64,000 nt of DNA, taken from positions 186,001-250,000 of the forward strand of contig CAWABU010000006.1 in the NCBI GenBank assembly GCA_963780345.1, read 5' to 3'. Source of the DNA: PALSA-693 sp963780345 (GTDB lineage: Bacteria > Actinomycetota > Acidimicrobiia > Acidimicrobiales > Palsa-688). The notes under the pieces were generated by a model, which searched no databases, was not told the DNA's origin, and worked only from the letters and a program-made list of their open reading frames with translations. The position numbers and the translations under genes are program-made. Shown here piece by piece: positions 1-8,452 of the stretch; the stretch's first letter is position 1; each line of letters opens with the position of its first letter.

Positions 1-1
1 C

Positions 2-184
2 CGGGGCTACATCCGGCATCTGCTCGTGACCAACGAGCCGACCGGCGGCCGCCTCCTCACCATCCACAACCTGTCCTGGCTGCTCGCCGTCGTCGATCGG
101 GCCCGGGCTGCCATCCGCACCGGCACCCTCGGCGTTCTGCGAGCCGACCTGGCTGCCATCTGGAATCCGGGGTCACTACGCTAG
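2..184 (+). CDS. tgt: tRNA-guanine transglycosylase, C-terminal 60 residues only
   Basis: This is the open 3' end of a gene cut by the window edge. The 60 visible residues (RGYIRHLLVTNEPTGGRLLT and onward, ending WNPGSLR) match the conserved C-terminal helix region of bacterial Tgt, where an RHLL-NEPTGGRLLTIHN block is diagnostic. The enzyme exchanges guanine for a queuosine precursor at the wobble position of GUN-anticodon tRNAs. The catalytic and zinc-binding parts lie upstream of the window. A tgt-yajC-secD-secF order is common in bacteria, which supports the call. The TAG stop overlaps a possible -10 hexamer for yajC. Confidence 0.9.
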   Translation, partial: RGYIRHLLVTNEPTGGRLLTIHNLSWLLAVVDRARAAIRTGTLGVLRADLAAIWNPGSLR

Positions 185-210
185 AGTCTCCCGGTCGCTC
201 CCACCGGGAG
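182..210 (+). promoter_or_regulatory. Possible -10 element plus stem-loop between tgt and yajC
   Basis: TAGAGT at 182-187 begins with the tgt stop codon and resembles a -10 hexamer. It is followed by a perfect 8-bp inverted repeat, CTCCCGGT at 188-195 and ACCGGGAG at 203-210, with a 7-nt loop. There is no T tract. It may be a weak end signal for tgt or a leader structure for yajC; the sequence alone does not decide. Confidence 0.35.
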
Positions 211-226
211 GCGGACCCTTTCTCCC

Positions 227-715
227 ATGCACACGCTCACCGACATCCTCGCCGCGACCACGACGACGACGCATTCTTCCCATAAGTCGTCGGCCTCGAG
301 CTACACGCTGATCTTCATCGTGCTGGTCTTTGGCGCCATCTACTTCTTGTTTATCCGGCCCCGCCAGCAGCGGCTCCGCCAGCAGCAGACCCAGGCCCGG
401 GAGATTTCCATCGGTGACGAGGTGGTGTCGGCGGGCGGCATCTACGGCCGGGTAGTGGCGATCGACAACGACGTGGCCGAGGTCGAGGTGTCGCCCGGAG
501 TGGTGATGACCTTCCTGCGCCGATCGATCAGCGCTCGGCCAACCACCCCGCCGGCCAATCCCGGCCCCGGCCGCTCCGGCCGGCGCGGTGGCGGCGCGAG
601 CGGGAACAGTGCCGGCGCGGCGCCGGATGCTGAGCCGCGCCCGCCCGAGCAGGACCCGGCGCCAACTCCTGGCGACGAGGAGGGCCCGGGCGACCCAACC
701 GATCAGCGGCACTGA
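227..715 (+). CDS. yajC: Sec translocase accessory subunit YajC
   Basis: A 162-residue protein with a Thr/Ser-rich N-terminus, one membrane span at about residues 25-43 (YTLIFIVLVFGAIYFLF) followed at once by RPRQQR, then the small cytosolic YajC domain with GDEVVSAGGIYGRV at about residues 63-76. YajC associates with SecDF at the SecYEG translocon. The C-terminal third, from about residue 108, is a low-complexity Gly/Pro/Ala/Asp tail absent from the short enterobacterial protein. Its stop lies one base before the secD start, so the two are translationally linked. The ATG at 227 is the natural start because it gives the expected distance to the membrane span. Confidence 0.93.
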   Translation: MHTLTDILAATTTTTHSSHKSSASSYTLIFIVLVFGAIYFLFIRPRQQRLRQQQTQAREISIGDEVVSAGGIYGRVVAIDNDVAEVEVSPGVVMTFLRRSISARPTTPPANPGPGRSGRRGGGASGNSAGAAPDAEPRPPEQDPAPTPGDEEGPGDPTDQRH

Positions 716-716
716 C

Positions 717-2360
717 ATGCGTCGCGGTCTCATCTGGTGTCTGGTGGCCGTCGTCGGGATCACCGCGCTCGCCTTCGGCGCGACCATGGCGGCCGGACAC
801 CGGCCGCTCCTGGGCCTCGACCTCAAGGGCGGTGTTTCGGTGGTCCTCCAGCCGCAGGGCACCGCCAACTCGTCCGAGTTGAATGAGGCGGTGTCGATCA
901 TCGAGCGCCGGGTCAACGGGCTGGGCGTGGCCAACTCCGACGTCGCTCGTCAGGGCGGCGACGTGGTCATCAACCTGCCGGGCATCAAGGACGCCCAGGG
1001 AGCTCTGAAGATCCTGGGCCAGACCGCCACCCTGTACTTCCGGCCCGTGTATTGCCTCATCCCGGCCTTCGCCGCCCCCACCACGCCGACCACGCCGACC
1101 ACGGTCAACCACCACCGGGCCAACACACCCTCCACGGCCAAGGCGCTGGGATCACCGGCGTCGAACATCCGGCTGACGTCCGCAGTGGTCGCGGCCGGGT
1201 CGTCGCCGACGACCGTACCCACCCCGGCGACGACCATCGTACCGGCCCAGCAGGGATCGCCGGTCCCGGTCGGCTCCAACTTCGTCCCGTCGGCCAACGA
1301 CTGCAGCGCCTCCAATGCCGCCCAGCTGCCGAGCACCCCGGTTTCGAAGGACACCGCCAACACCACGGTCATCCTCCCGTACTACGACAACACGGTCCGC
1401 TACATTCTCGGCCCCTCCGACATGACCGGCAACGGGGTATCCAACGCCTCCGTGCAGCTGTCGTCGGCCGGCCAGTACTCGGTTCTGCTGACCTTCACCA
1501 ATGCCGGTTCGGTCAAGTTCGACAAGATCGCCTCAGAGCGCTACCCGTACTACCAGCAGAATCCGAGCAACCCGCCGCCCCAGGCCCTCGAGGCTTTCGA
1601 GCTTGATGGGGTGGTGGAGTCGGCGCCGGCGATCGAGGCACCCTCCTTCAACGGCACCGCGGTGATCAGCGGCTCCACCGCTCAGCCTTTCACCGCGAAA
1701 CAGGCGTCGGACCTGGCGCTGGTGCTCAAGTACGGCTCCCTCCCGGTGCGGTTCACCCCGCAGTCCGTGCAGACCGTCACCGCCACCATCGGCAAGGACT
1801 CCCTTCGAGCCGGCCTGCTGGCGGGCATCGGCGGGGTCGTGCTCGTCCTGATCTACATGATCGGCTACTACCGGGGCCTCGGGTTCATCGTCATCGTGGG
1901 CTTGCTGCTCGAGGGCGCCCTGCTGTTCGCCATCATCAGCGAGCTGAGCCGGACCAGCAGCCTGGCGCTGACCCTGTCGGGGGTGGTCGGACTAATTGTC
2001 GCGATCGGCATCACGGTGGACTCCTACGTGGTGTACTTCGAACGGCTCAAGGACGAGGTCCGCTCCGGCCGCACCATTCGCCAGTCCGTCGATCGCAGCT
2101 TCGCCCGGGCCTTCCGCACCGTCGTCACCGCGGACACGGTCGCGTTCATGGCCGCCGCCATCCTCTACCTGCTCACGGTGGGCGACGTCAAAGGCTTCGC
2201 CTTCATGCTCGGGCTCTCCACCCTGCTCGACATCGTGTTCGCCTATTTCTTCATCCGCCCGGCGACGATCCTGGCGGGGCGGAACCCGCGACTGCTCGAG
2301 GCGCGGTTCATCGGGCTGAGCCGCGGTCTCGGAGCCCGGCAAGCGACGAGCGAGATCTAG
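717..2360 (+). CDS. secD: Protein translocase subunit SecD
   Basis: A 547-residue inner-membrane protein that, with SecF, uses the proton gradient to help pull preproteins outward. One span lies near residues 4-25, followed by the family motif GLDLKGG at 33-39. A Thr/Pro/Ser-rich insertion fills about residues 118-208 of the extracytoplasmic P1 domain. The remaining membrane block runs from about residue 364 to 521 (GGVVLVLIYMIGYYRGLG, then GITVDSYVVYFERLKDEVRSG). The reading frame is open upstream to 588, but ATG 717, one base after the yajC stop, gives the normal N-terminus. The stop abuts the secF ATG. Confidence 0.95.
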   Translation: MRRGLIWCLVAVVGITALAFGATMAAGHRPLLGLDLKGGVSVVLQPQGTANSSELNEAVSIIERRVNGLGVANSDVARQGGDVVINLPGIKDAQGALKILGQTATLYFRPVYCLIPAFAAPTTPTTPTTVNHHRANTPSTAKALGSPASNIRLTSAVVAAGSSPTTVPTPATTIVPAQQGSPVPVGSNFVPSANDCSASNAAQLPSTPVSKDTANTTVILPYYDNTVRYILGPSDMTGNGVSNASVQLSSAGQYSVLLTFTNAGSVKFDKIASERYPYYQQNPSNPPPQALEAFELDGVVESAPAIEAPSFNGTAVISGSTAQPFTAKQASDLALVLKYGSLPVRFTPQSVQTVTATIGKDSLRAGLLAGIGGVVLVLIYMIGYYRGLGFIVIVGLLLEGALLFAIISELSRTSSLALTLSGVVGLIVAIGITVDSYVVYFERLKDEVRSGRTIRQSVDRSFARAFRTVVTADTVAFMAAAILYLLTVGDVKGFAFMLGLSTLLDIVFAYFFIRPATILAGRNPRLLEARFIGLSRGLGARQATSEI

Positions 2361-3731
2361 ATGGCAACCCGCCGGCACAATGCCTTCCAGCGGCTGTTCC
2401 GGGGGGAGACCTCCTACGACTTCGTCGGCCGGGCGCGCATCTGGTTTGCCATCTCGGCCGTGATCATCAGCATCGGGCTGATCTCGCTGTCCACCAAAGG
2501 CCTCAACTTCTCCATCGAATTCAGAGGCGGCACCGTGTGGGAGGTGCCTTCGAGTGCGTCGGTGGCGAAGGCCCGTGAGGTCGTCGGCGCCGCGGTGCCG
2601 GGCTTCGGGCAGGCCACCATCGTGATCCTCACCAATGCCCAGACCGGTAAGCGAACGGTGAAGGTGGAGGCGCCCGCCAAGCTCACCGGCGACGCCAGCC
2701 AGGTCGCCGCTGTCACCAACGCCCTGGCCAAGATGGCCGGGGTATCACCCAACGACGTGCAGCTCGACGCCATCGGCCCGTCCTGGGGCTCCGACATCAC
2801 CAAGAAGGCGATCCGGGCCGTGATCATCTTCCTGATCGTCGTGACGGGCTACATCTGGCTGCGCTTCGAGGGCAAGATGGCGCTCGCCGCCCTGGTCGCG
2901 CTCGTCCACGACATCCTGCTGACCATCGGGATCTACTCCATCTCCGGGTTTCAGGTCAGCCCCGACACGGTGATCGCCTTCCTTACCGTCCTCGGGTATT
3001 CGCTCTACGACACCATTGTCGTCTTCGACAAGGTGCAAGAGAACACACGGGGCCTGGCCTCGACCAACCGGCTCACGTACTCGGACACCGTCAACCTGTC
3101 GATGAACCAGGTGCTGGCCCGGTCGATCAACACCTCGTTGGTCGCCGTCCTGCCGATCCTTTCCATCCTGGTCATCGGGGCCTGGGTGCTCGGCGCCACC
3201 GCCCTGCAGGACTTCGGGCTGGCCCTCTTCGTCGGCCTGACCACCGGCGCCTACTCATCGATCTTCATCGCCTCGCCCGTGCTCGCCCTGCTCAAAGAAC
3301 GGGAGCCCCGGTACGCCGAGATTCGACGCCGCCTGTCGCTGACCCCGACCGCCCGGTCGCGTCGTATCACCCCGGCCGCGGCGGCGACCGGTGACCTGAC
3401 CGGCGCGGTGGCGGTAGGCGGCGCCCCGGCGGTCGGCGGTGGAGGATCGGGCGCCGGCACCCGCGGGCGCGGCCGGCGCAGCGAGGGCGATCGCACCCCG
3501 GCCCCTCCGGGCCCAGGGGGAGGCGAGGAGGGTGGGCCCGGTCCCGAACTCGACAACGGAGCTCCACTGCCGGTTCCGGCCAGCGCCGGGGCCGATGGGC
3601 CCGAGGTTTCGGACCTGGCGGCCAGTCCACCGCCGGACAGCACCCCTGCCCCCGGTGCCGGGACAGCTACGCCGCCCGGCCCGACCAACCGGCCGCCGCC
3701 CCGGCCCCGGAAGAAGGGCCGGCGCCGCTGA
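2361..3731 (+). CDS. secF: Protein translocase subunit SecF
   Basis: A 456-residue partner of SecD. The family core is clear: an N-terminal span at about residues 26-45, FSIEFRGGTVWEV soon after, and a five-span block at about residues 150-318 with GYSLYDTIVVFDKVQENTR. From about residue 335 the protein continues as a roughly 120-residue Gly/Pro/Ala-rich tail ending in basic PRKKGRRR, which is not part of the core fold and probably stays in the cytoplasm. ATG directly follows the secD TAG with no gap. Gene order yajC-secD-secF-apt-rsh is typical of actinobacteria. Confidence 0.95.
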   Translation: MATRRHNAFQRLFRGETSYDFVGRARIWFAISAVIISIGLISLSTKGLNFSIEFRGGTVWEVPSSASVAKAREVVGAAVPGFGQATIVILTNAQTGKRTVKVEAPAKLTGDASQVAAVTNALAKMAGVSPNDVQLDAIGPSWGSDITKKAIRAVIIFLIVVTGYIWLRFEGKMALAALVALVHDILLTIGIYSISGFQVSPDTVIAFLTVLGYSLYDTIVVFDKVQENTRGLASTNRLTYSDTVNLSMNQVLARSINTSLVAVLPILSILVIGAWVLGATALQDFGLALFVGLTTGAYSSIFIASPVLALLKEREPRYAEIRRRLSLTPTARSRRITPAAAATGDLTGAVAVGGAPAVGGGGSGAGTRGRGRRSEGDRTPAPPGPGGGEEGGPGPELDNGAPLPVPASAGADGPEVSDLAASPPPDSTPAPGAGTATPPGPTNRPPPRPRKKGRRR

Positions 3732-3841
3732 GCTCGGCGGACCGTTCCGGCTGGCTGTGAACCCGGGCGGCCAACCTCTCTCGCGGCCTCCGTCCGCGGT
3801 CAGCGGGCCCTCCATGGTTCTGACACTGGAAGCCGACCCAG

Positions 3842-3847
3842 TACCGT
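3842..3847 (+). promoter_or_regulatory. -10 hexamer of apt (leaderless type)
   Basis: TACCGT lies 6 nt before the apt ATG at 3854. No Shine-Dalgarno sequence precedes this ATG, so transcription probably starts at or next to the start codon. Confidence 0.5.
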
Positions 3848-3853
3848 GGAGAT

Positions 3854-4384
3854 ATGGAGGGAACGCCGGGGTGGCTCAAGGAGCTGATTCGAGACATCCC
3901 GGATTTCCCCCAACCCGGTGTGGCGTTCAAAGACATCACCCCGCTGCTCGGCAGCGCGGCCGCCCTCCGCTGGTGCGTGGAGGCCCTGGCCGGCGCCTTC
4001 CAGGGGCGCCCGGTCGACAAGGTCATCGGTATCGAGGCTCGCGGCTTCATCCTGGCTGCACCCGTTGCCGTCCATCTGGGCGCCGGGTTTGTCCCGGTCC
4101 GCAAAGCCGGGAAGCTGCCATGGCGGGTGACGGCGGAGTCCTACGACCTGGAGTACGGCGTCGACGCCCTGGAAATTCACCAGGACGGACTGCAGAAGGC
4201 GGAGCGGGTCCTGATCATCGACGACGTGCTGGCCACCGGGGGGACGGCGGCAGCCACGGCCCGCCTGGCCCGGGCGCTCGGTGCCGAGGTCGCCGGCTTC
4301 GGCTGCATCATCGAGCTGGCGTTCCTGGGTGGGCGCGGGAAGCTCGACGAGCTCGACACTGTTTCACTGCTTAACTATGAGTAA
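3854..4384 (+). CDS. apt: Adenine phosphoribosyltransferase
   Basis: A 176-residue purine-salvage enzyme that joins adenine to PRPP to form AMP in the cytosol. The PRPP-binding loop VLIIDDVLATGGT is at residues 119-131, with the acidic pair at 123-124. The flexible-loop and base-side segments FPQPGVAFKDITPLL (about 18-32) and IGIEARGFILAAPVA (about 58-72) are standard for Apt. Length is normal. The gene sits between secF and rsh as in most actinobacteria and has its own -10 element just upstream. It ends 3 nt before the ATG of rsh. Confidence 0.95.
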   Translation: MEGTPGWLKELIRDIPDFPQPGVAFKDITPLLGSAAALRWCVEALAGAFQGRPVDKVIGIEARGFILAAPVAVHLGAGFVPVRKAGKLPWRVTAESYDLEYGVDALEIHQDGLQKAERVLIIDDVLATGGTAAATARLARALGAEVAGFGCIIELAFLGGRGKLDELDTVSLLNYE

Positions 4385-4387
4385 GCC

Positions 4388-6625
4388 ATGGTCATGAACC
4401 GCAGCGAGGGGACCGGTCGTATGCGGGCGGTGGCGACGGTGGAGCGGGTGCTCCCGTGGCGGCGGCAGGTGCAGACCGGCGACGCCCTCCGGCCGCTGCT
4501 CAGCGCCTTCCGGGCTCGGCACCCCCGTGACGAAACCGGGATGATCGTGCGGGCCTACGAGGCGGCGGCGTCCGCTCACCTGGGCCAGCTGCGGATCTCG
4601 GGGGAGGCCTACATCTCCCATCCCCTCGCGGTGGCGACCATCCTGGCCGGGCTCGGGCTCGACGACGTGACGGTCAGCGCGGCCCTGCTGCACGACGCGG
4701 TCGAGGATACCGGTCTGGGCCTGGCGGAGATCGAGACGGAATTCGGCCCGGACGTGGCGGCCATCGTCGATGGGGTCACCAAGCTGGACCGGGTCAGCTT
4801 CGACTCCCGGCAGGCGCAGCAGGCCGCCACCATGCGCAAGATGCTGGTCGCCATGGCCAAGGACCCGCGGGTCCTGTTGATCAAGCTGGCCGACCGCCTG
4901 CACAACATGCAGACCATCGCGGCCATGCCGGAGTGGAAGCAGAAGCGGAGCGCCCAGGAAACCCTCGACATCTACGCGCCGCTCGCCCACCGCTTCGGCA
5001 TCCAGGACATGAAGTGGCAGCTCGAAGATCTGGCCTTCGCGGCCCTTCATCCCCGTCGCTATGCCGAGATCGAGCAGATGGTGGCCACCCGGGCCCCCGA
5101 GCGCGACATCTATCTGGCCCAGGTGATCGACCACGTCAACGATCGCCTGGCCGCCGCTCGCATCGACGCCCAGGTCACGGGCCGGCCCAAGCACCTCTAT
5201 TCGATCTACGAAAAGATGATCGTGAAGGGCAAGGAGTTTGACGAGATCTACGACCTGGTCGGGGTCCGGGTCCTCGTTGCCTCGGTCAAGGACTGCTGGG
5301 CTGCGTTGGGCGCCATTCACGGGGCGTGGACGCCGGTCCAGGGGCGATTCAAGGACTACATCAACACCCCCAAGTTCAACCTCTATCAGTCGCTCCACAC
5401 CACGGTGGTGGGGCCCCAGGGCAAGGCCCTCGAAGCCCAGATCCGCACCATCGAGATGCACAACCGGGCCGAATGGGGGATCGCCGCCCACTGGGGCTAT
5501 AAGGAGAAGGCGTCGGCGACCGACGTCGCCTGGCTGCAGCGCATCGTCGACTGGTCGGCGGAGAGCACCGACCCCGGGGAATTCCTCGAGGCCTTGAAAC
5601 TCGACCTCGAGACGGATGAGGTCTTCGTGTTCACGCCCAAGGGCGACGTGATCTCGCTGCCGATTCAATCCACCCCGATCGACTTCGCCTACGCCATCCA
5701 CACCGAGGTCGGGCACCGCTGCATCGGCGCCAGGGTCAACGGGCGGCTGGTGCCCCTCGACTCCCAGCTGGCCTCCGGCGACAGCGTCGAGATCTTCACC
5801 TCCAAGGTCCCATCCGCCGGCCCGAGCCGGGACTGGCTGAAGATCGTGGTCAGTCCGCGGGCGCGCAACAAGATCCGACAATGGTTCAGCCGGGAGCGCC
5901 GCGAGGACGCCATCGAGTCCGGGCGAGAGGAGCTGGCCAAGGCGTTCCGCAAGGAGGGCCTGCCGCTGCAGAAACCGGTGCTGCTCGGGGTGGCCGAGGC
6001 CATGAACTATGCCGACCTCGACGCTCTCTACGCCGCCATCGGTGAAAGCCACGTGTCGGGACAGGCCATCGCCCAGCGGGTGGCACGCGACCTCCGGGGC
6101 GGCGAGCACGAGGTCCAGCTGCCGAGCACCGCCCGCCAGCCCCGCCGGGTCAACCACCGCCAGGGCGTCGGTGTCCACGTCGAGGGTCTCGACGACGTGA
6201 TGGTCCGGCTGTCCCGATGCTGCACCCCCGTCCCCGGCGATGAGATCATCGGGTTCGTCACCCGCGGCCGCGGCGTCAGCGTGCACCGCAGCGACTGCAA
6301 CAACGCCGCGACCCTGGCATCGAGCGACGTGGGCCGCATGATCGAGGTCGAGTGGGATGGCGGCAGCACCGGCAGCTTCGTCGCCGCCGTGGAGCTCAAG
6401 GCGCTCGACCGGAGCCGCCTCGGCGTCGACGTGTGGCGGGTCATCTCCGACAACCACCTCAACATCCTCCGTAGCGATTCCCTCACTGGTGCCGACCGGG
6501 TCAGCCGGATGCGATTCGAGTTCGAGCTGGCGGATCCGGCCCACCTGGACTCGCTGCTCAACGCCCTGAAGCGGATCGACAGCGTCTACGACGCCTACCG
6601 GGTGCTGCCCAACCGCGGCAACTAA
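4388..6625 (+). CDS. rel: RelA/SpoT-family (p)ppGpp synthetase/hydrolase
   Basis: A 745-residue bifunctional stringent-response enzyme. The HD hydrolase domain is intact (ISHPLAVA near residue 76, LLHDAVEDT at 101-109, IKLADRLHNM at 165-174). The synthetase domain follows (GRPKHLYSIYEKM at 265-277, then RFKDYINTPK and YQSLHTTV). TGS is near residues 410-470 (EVFVFTPKGDVISLP) and a C-terminal ACT domain is present (LGVDVWRVISDNHLNI). Both active sites look complete, so a dual-function Rel is likely. ATG 4388 gives MVMNRSEG; ATG 4394 two codons later is equally possible. Confidence 0.95.
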   Translation: MVMNRSEGTGRMRAVATVERVLPWRRQVQTGDALRPLLSAFRARHPRDETGMIVRAYEAAASAHLGQLRISGEAYISHPLAVATILAGLGLDDVTVSAALLHDAVEDTGLGLAEIETEFGPDVAAIVDGVTKLDRVSFDSRQAQQAATMRKMLVAMAKDPRVLLIKLADRLHNMQTIAAMPEWKQKRSAQETLDIYAPLAHRFGIQDMKWQLEDLAFAALHPRRYAEIEQMVATRAPERDIYLAQVIDHVNDRLAAARIDAQVTGRPKHLYSIYEKMIVKGKEFDEIYDLVGVRVLVASVKDCWAALGAIHGAWTPVQGRFKDYINTPKFNLYQSLHTTVVGPQGKALEAQIRTIEMHNRAEWGIAAHWGYKEKASATDVAWLQRIVDWSAESTDPGEFLEALKLDLETDEVFVFTPKGDVISLPIQSTPIDFAYAIHTEVGHRCIGARVNGRLVPLDSQLASGDSVEIFTSKVPSAGPSRDWLKIVVSPRARNKIRQWFSRERREDAIESGREELAKAFRKEGLPLQKPVLLGVAEAMNYADLDALYAAIGESHVSGQAIAQRVARDLRGGEHEVQLPSTARQPRRVNHRQGVGVHVEGLDDVMVRLSRCCTPVPGDEIIGFVTRGRGVSVHRSDCNNAATLASSDVGRMIEVEWDGGSTGSFVAAVELKALDRSRLGVDVWRVISDNHLNILRSDSLTGADRVSRMRFEFELADPAHLDSLLNALKRIDSVYDAYRVLPNRGN

Positions 6626-6833
6626 CGCGGCGCCGAGCCGGGGGTGACCGCCGGGGCCGGGCGGCGGGCGTGGCGTTGCCGGCGGGATCCCGGTTGGGGC
6701 CGGGTGTGGTTGGCTGGCGGGGTCTGGTTTGGCCGGCGGGTCTGGTTGGCGGGCGGGTCTGGTTGGCGGGCGGGTCTGGTTGGCCGGCCGGGTCGGGTTG
6801 GCCGGCCGGGTCGGGTTGGCCGGGTGCGGCCGG
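6626..6833. repeat. GC-rich tandem repeats upstream of hisS
   Basis: The gap between rel and hisS holds no gene. Its right half, about 6701-6826, is a degenerate minisatellite with a 17-18 bp unit (CGGGTCTGGTTGGCGGG and variants CCGGGTCGGGTTGGCCGG), about five to six copies. The array stops only a few bases before the hisS -10 hexamer. Both strands are open over parts of it, which simply reflects base composition. Confidence 0.6.
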
Positions 6834-6839
6834 TACCCT
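6834..6839 (+). promoter_or_regulatory. -10 hexamer of hisS (leaderless type)
   Basis: TACCCT lies 8 nt before the hisS GTG at 6848, with no ribosome-binding site between them. Confidence 0.5.
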
Positions 6840-6847
6840 GACCGGCT

Positions 6848-8117
6848 GTGCCCGAATACCGCCATCCGCCCGGGACCTTCGACGTCCTGCCCGCCGACTC
6901 GGCGCCGTGGGAAGCGGTCGTCACCATCTTCGCCCGGGTGGTGGAGGCAGCCGGATACGGCCTGATCATCACCCCCACCTTTGAGGACCTGGGGGTGTTC
7001 CAGCGTCTCGGCGAGTCCACCGATGTGGTGCGCAAGGAGATGTACGACTTCGAGGACAAAGGCGGCCGCCACATCGCTCTGCGTCCGGAGACGACCGCCC
7101 AGGTGGCCCGAGCCTTCATCGAGCACCGGCCGCCCGTGCCTTGGAAGTGCTGGTATGCGGGCTCCAACTTTCGGTACGAGCGGCCTCAAGCGGGCCGGTT
7201 CCGGGAGTTCCATCAGATCGGCATCGAGGCCTTCGGCAGCGCCGACGCCGACCTGGACGTCGAGGTCATCGCTCTGGGGTGGGAGTTCTACGACGCGGTC
7301 GGACTCGACCAGCGGCGCCTGCTCCTCAACTCCCTCGGTGATGCCGTCTGCCGGCCGGCCTACCGGCAGCTTCTTCTCGAGTACCTGCGAGGCCGACGGG
7401 ACGAGTTGTGCGACGAGCACCGGGCCCGGCTGGAAGAGAACCCGCTGCGCGTCCTGGACTGCAAGCGGCCAGCCTGTCAGAGCGTCGTCGCCGGGGCCCC
7501 CCGCCAGATCGATCACCTGTGCGACGACTGCGCGGCCCATCTGGCCCGGGTCGAATCCGGCCTGAAGGCCCTGCACATACCGTTCACCATCGACTCGACC
7601 CTGGTGCGCGGCCTCGACTACTACACCCGCACCACCTTCGAGTACGTGGCGACGGGGCTGGAGTCGGCGCAGAACGCGGTCGGCGGCGGCGGACGCTACG
7701 ACGGCCTGGTCGAGGCCATGGGTGGACCGCCGACGGCCGCGGTCGGTTTCGCCCTGGGCGTGGAGCGGATTCTCCTGGCCACCGGGGCCGGCGACGGCGG
7801 ACGGCGGGCTGGCGGCCCGCCGGGCCCTCGACGCCTTCGTGGTGGATTTCGCCGGCGGTGAGGCGGCGCGGGACCTGACGGCTCGGTTGCGGGCGGCCGG
7901 GCTCCGCGCCGACCGGGCCTTTGACGGTCGCTCCCCCAAGGCGCAGTTCAAGGCCGCGGACCGTTCCGGCGCCCGGCTGGCGCTGGTCGTAGGCCCGGAC
8001 GAGGCTGCGAGCGGGACAGTGGGGGTGAAGGACCTGGTCGGGGGCGGCGAACAGGTCGCCGTCCCGGTCGGCGAGGTGGTGCACGAGGTGCGGGCCCGGC
8101 TCTCCGCTGGCGACTAG
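6848..8117 (+). CDS. hisS: Histidyl-tRNA synthetase, interrupted by a frameshift
   Basis: The enzyme charges tRNA-His. The N-terminal catalytic part is clear: PPGTFDVLP near the start, motif 2 FRYERPQAGRFREFHQIG, ARGLDYYTRTTFE-like VRGLDYYTRTTFEYV, and motif 3 GGGRYDGLVEAMGG then GFALGVERILL. In this frame reading ends at 7861 with an unrelated Arg/Gly-rich tail. The anticodon-binding domain (DAFVVDFAGGEAARDLTARL through GEVVHEVRARLSAGD) continues in the +1 frame and stops at 8117. The shift lies at about 7790-7815 and behaves like one extra base. Since hisS is essential, a sequencing indel is the simplest explanation. GTG start behind a -10 element. Confidence 0.88.
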
Positions 8118-8215
8118 CTCGTCCGGCGCCGGGCCGGGGGGTGGGCCGACCAGTGTGTGGATCGGTCAGAGGGCTGGCGGCGGGGCCGGTGGCCATCGCT
8201 GGTGGCCCCGGGTTC

Positions 8216-8293
8216 TGGGCGCGTTTAGTGCGTTGGGCGCGCTTTTGGTCGTATTTCGACTATAACCGCGCCCAATGTTACCGAACGCGCCCA
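8216..8293. repeat. 78-nt palindromic repeat, copy 1
   Basis: The 335-nt gap between hisS and rarA holds no gene but contains this inverted repeat. Each arm carries two TGGGCGCG boxes; the right arm mirrors them as CGCGCCCA. The left arm reads TGGGCGCGTTTAGTGCGTTG and continues GGCGCGCTTTTGGTCG; the right arm is its imperfect reverse complement. A second copy with the same architecture, the same first and last bases and the same length lies at 59396-59473. The rest of 8118-8439 shows nothing I can identify. Confidence 0.8.
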
Positions 8294-8439
8294 GATTGGC
8301 GGCCGTTCAGGGGGTGGCGCGCGCGCTGCGGGGGGACTTGGCGCTGGAGGCGGGAGGCGGTGCCGCGCGGCCCGAGGGACAAGGGTCGGCGCCACGCGCC
8401 CGTCCGCCACCCTCCCGCACTCGACCGAACGGCCGGCAG

Positions 8440-8445
8440 TAGCCT
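8440..8445 (+). promoter_or_regulatory. -10 hexamer of rarA (leaderless type)
   Basis: TAGCCT lies 7 nt before the rarA ATG at 8453; no Shine-Dalgarno sequence is present. Confidence 0.5.
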
Positions 8446-8452
8446 CCGACCC

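Noticed and set aside
4377..4397. Micro-ORF MSKPWS between apt and rel, ending on ATG 4394
   Set aside because: Spacing of 17 fits the relay pattern, but the two starts are not similar, the micro-ORF begins inside apt, and ATG 4388 is also available. A chance match is likely.
6701..6826. Possible CRISPR array upstream of hisS
   Set aside because: Units are 17-18 bp and contiguous, with no spacers of regular length and no cas genes.
4364..7951. A 1195-codon open frame on the minus strand across rel and hisS
   Set aside because: It lies antisense to two well-supported genes, shows no recognisable domain, and has the composition expected when GC-rich codons are read backwards.
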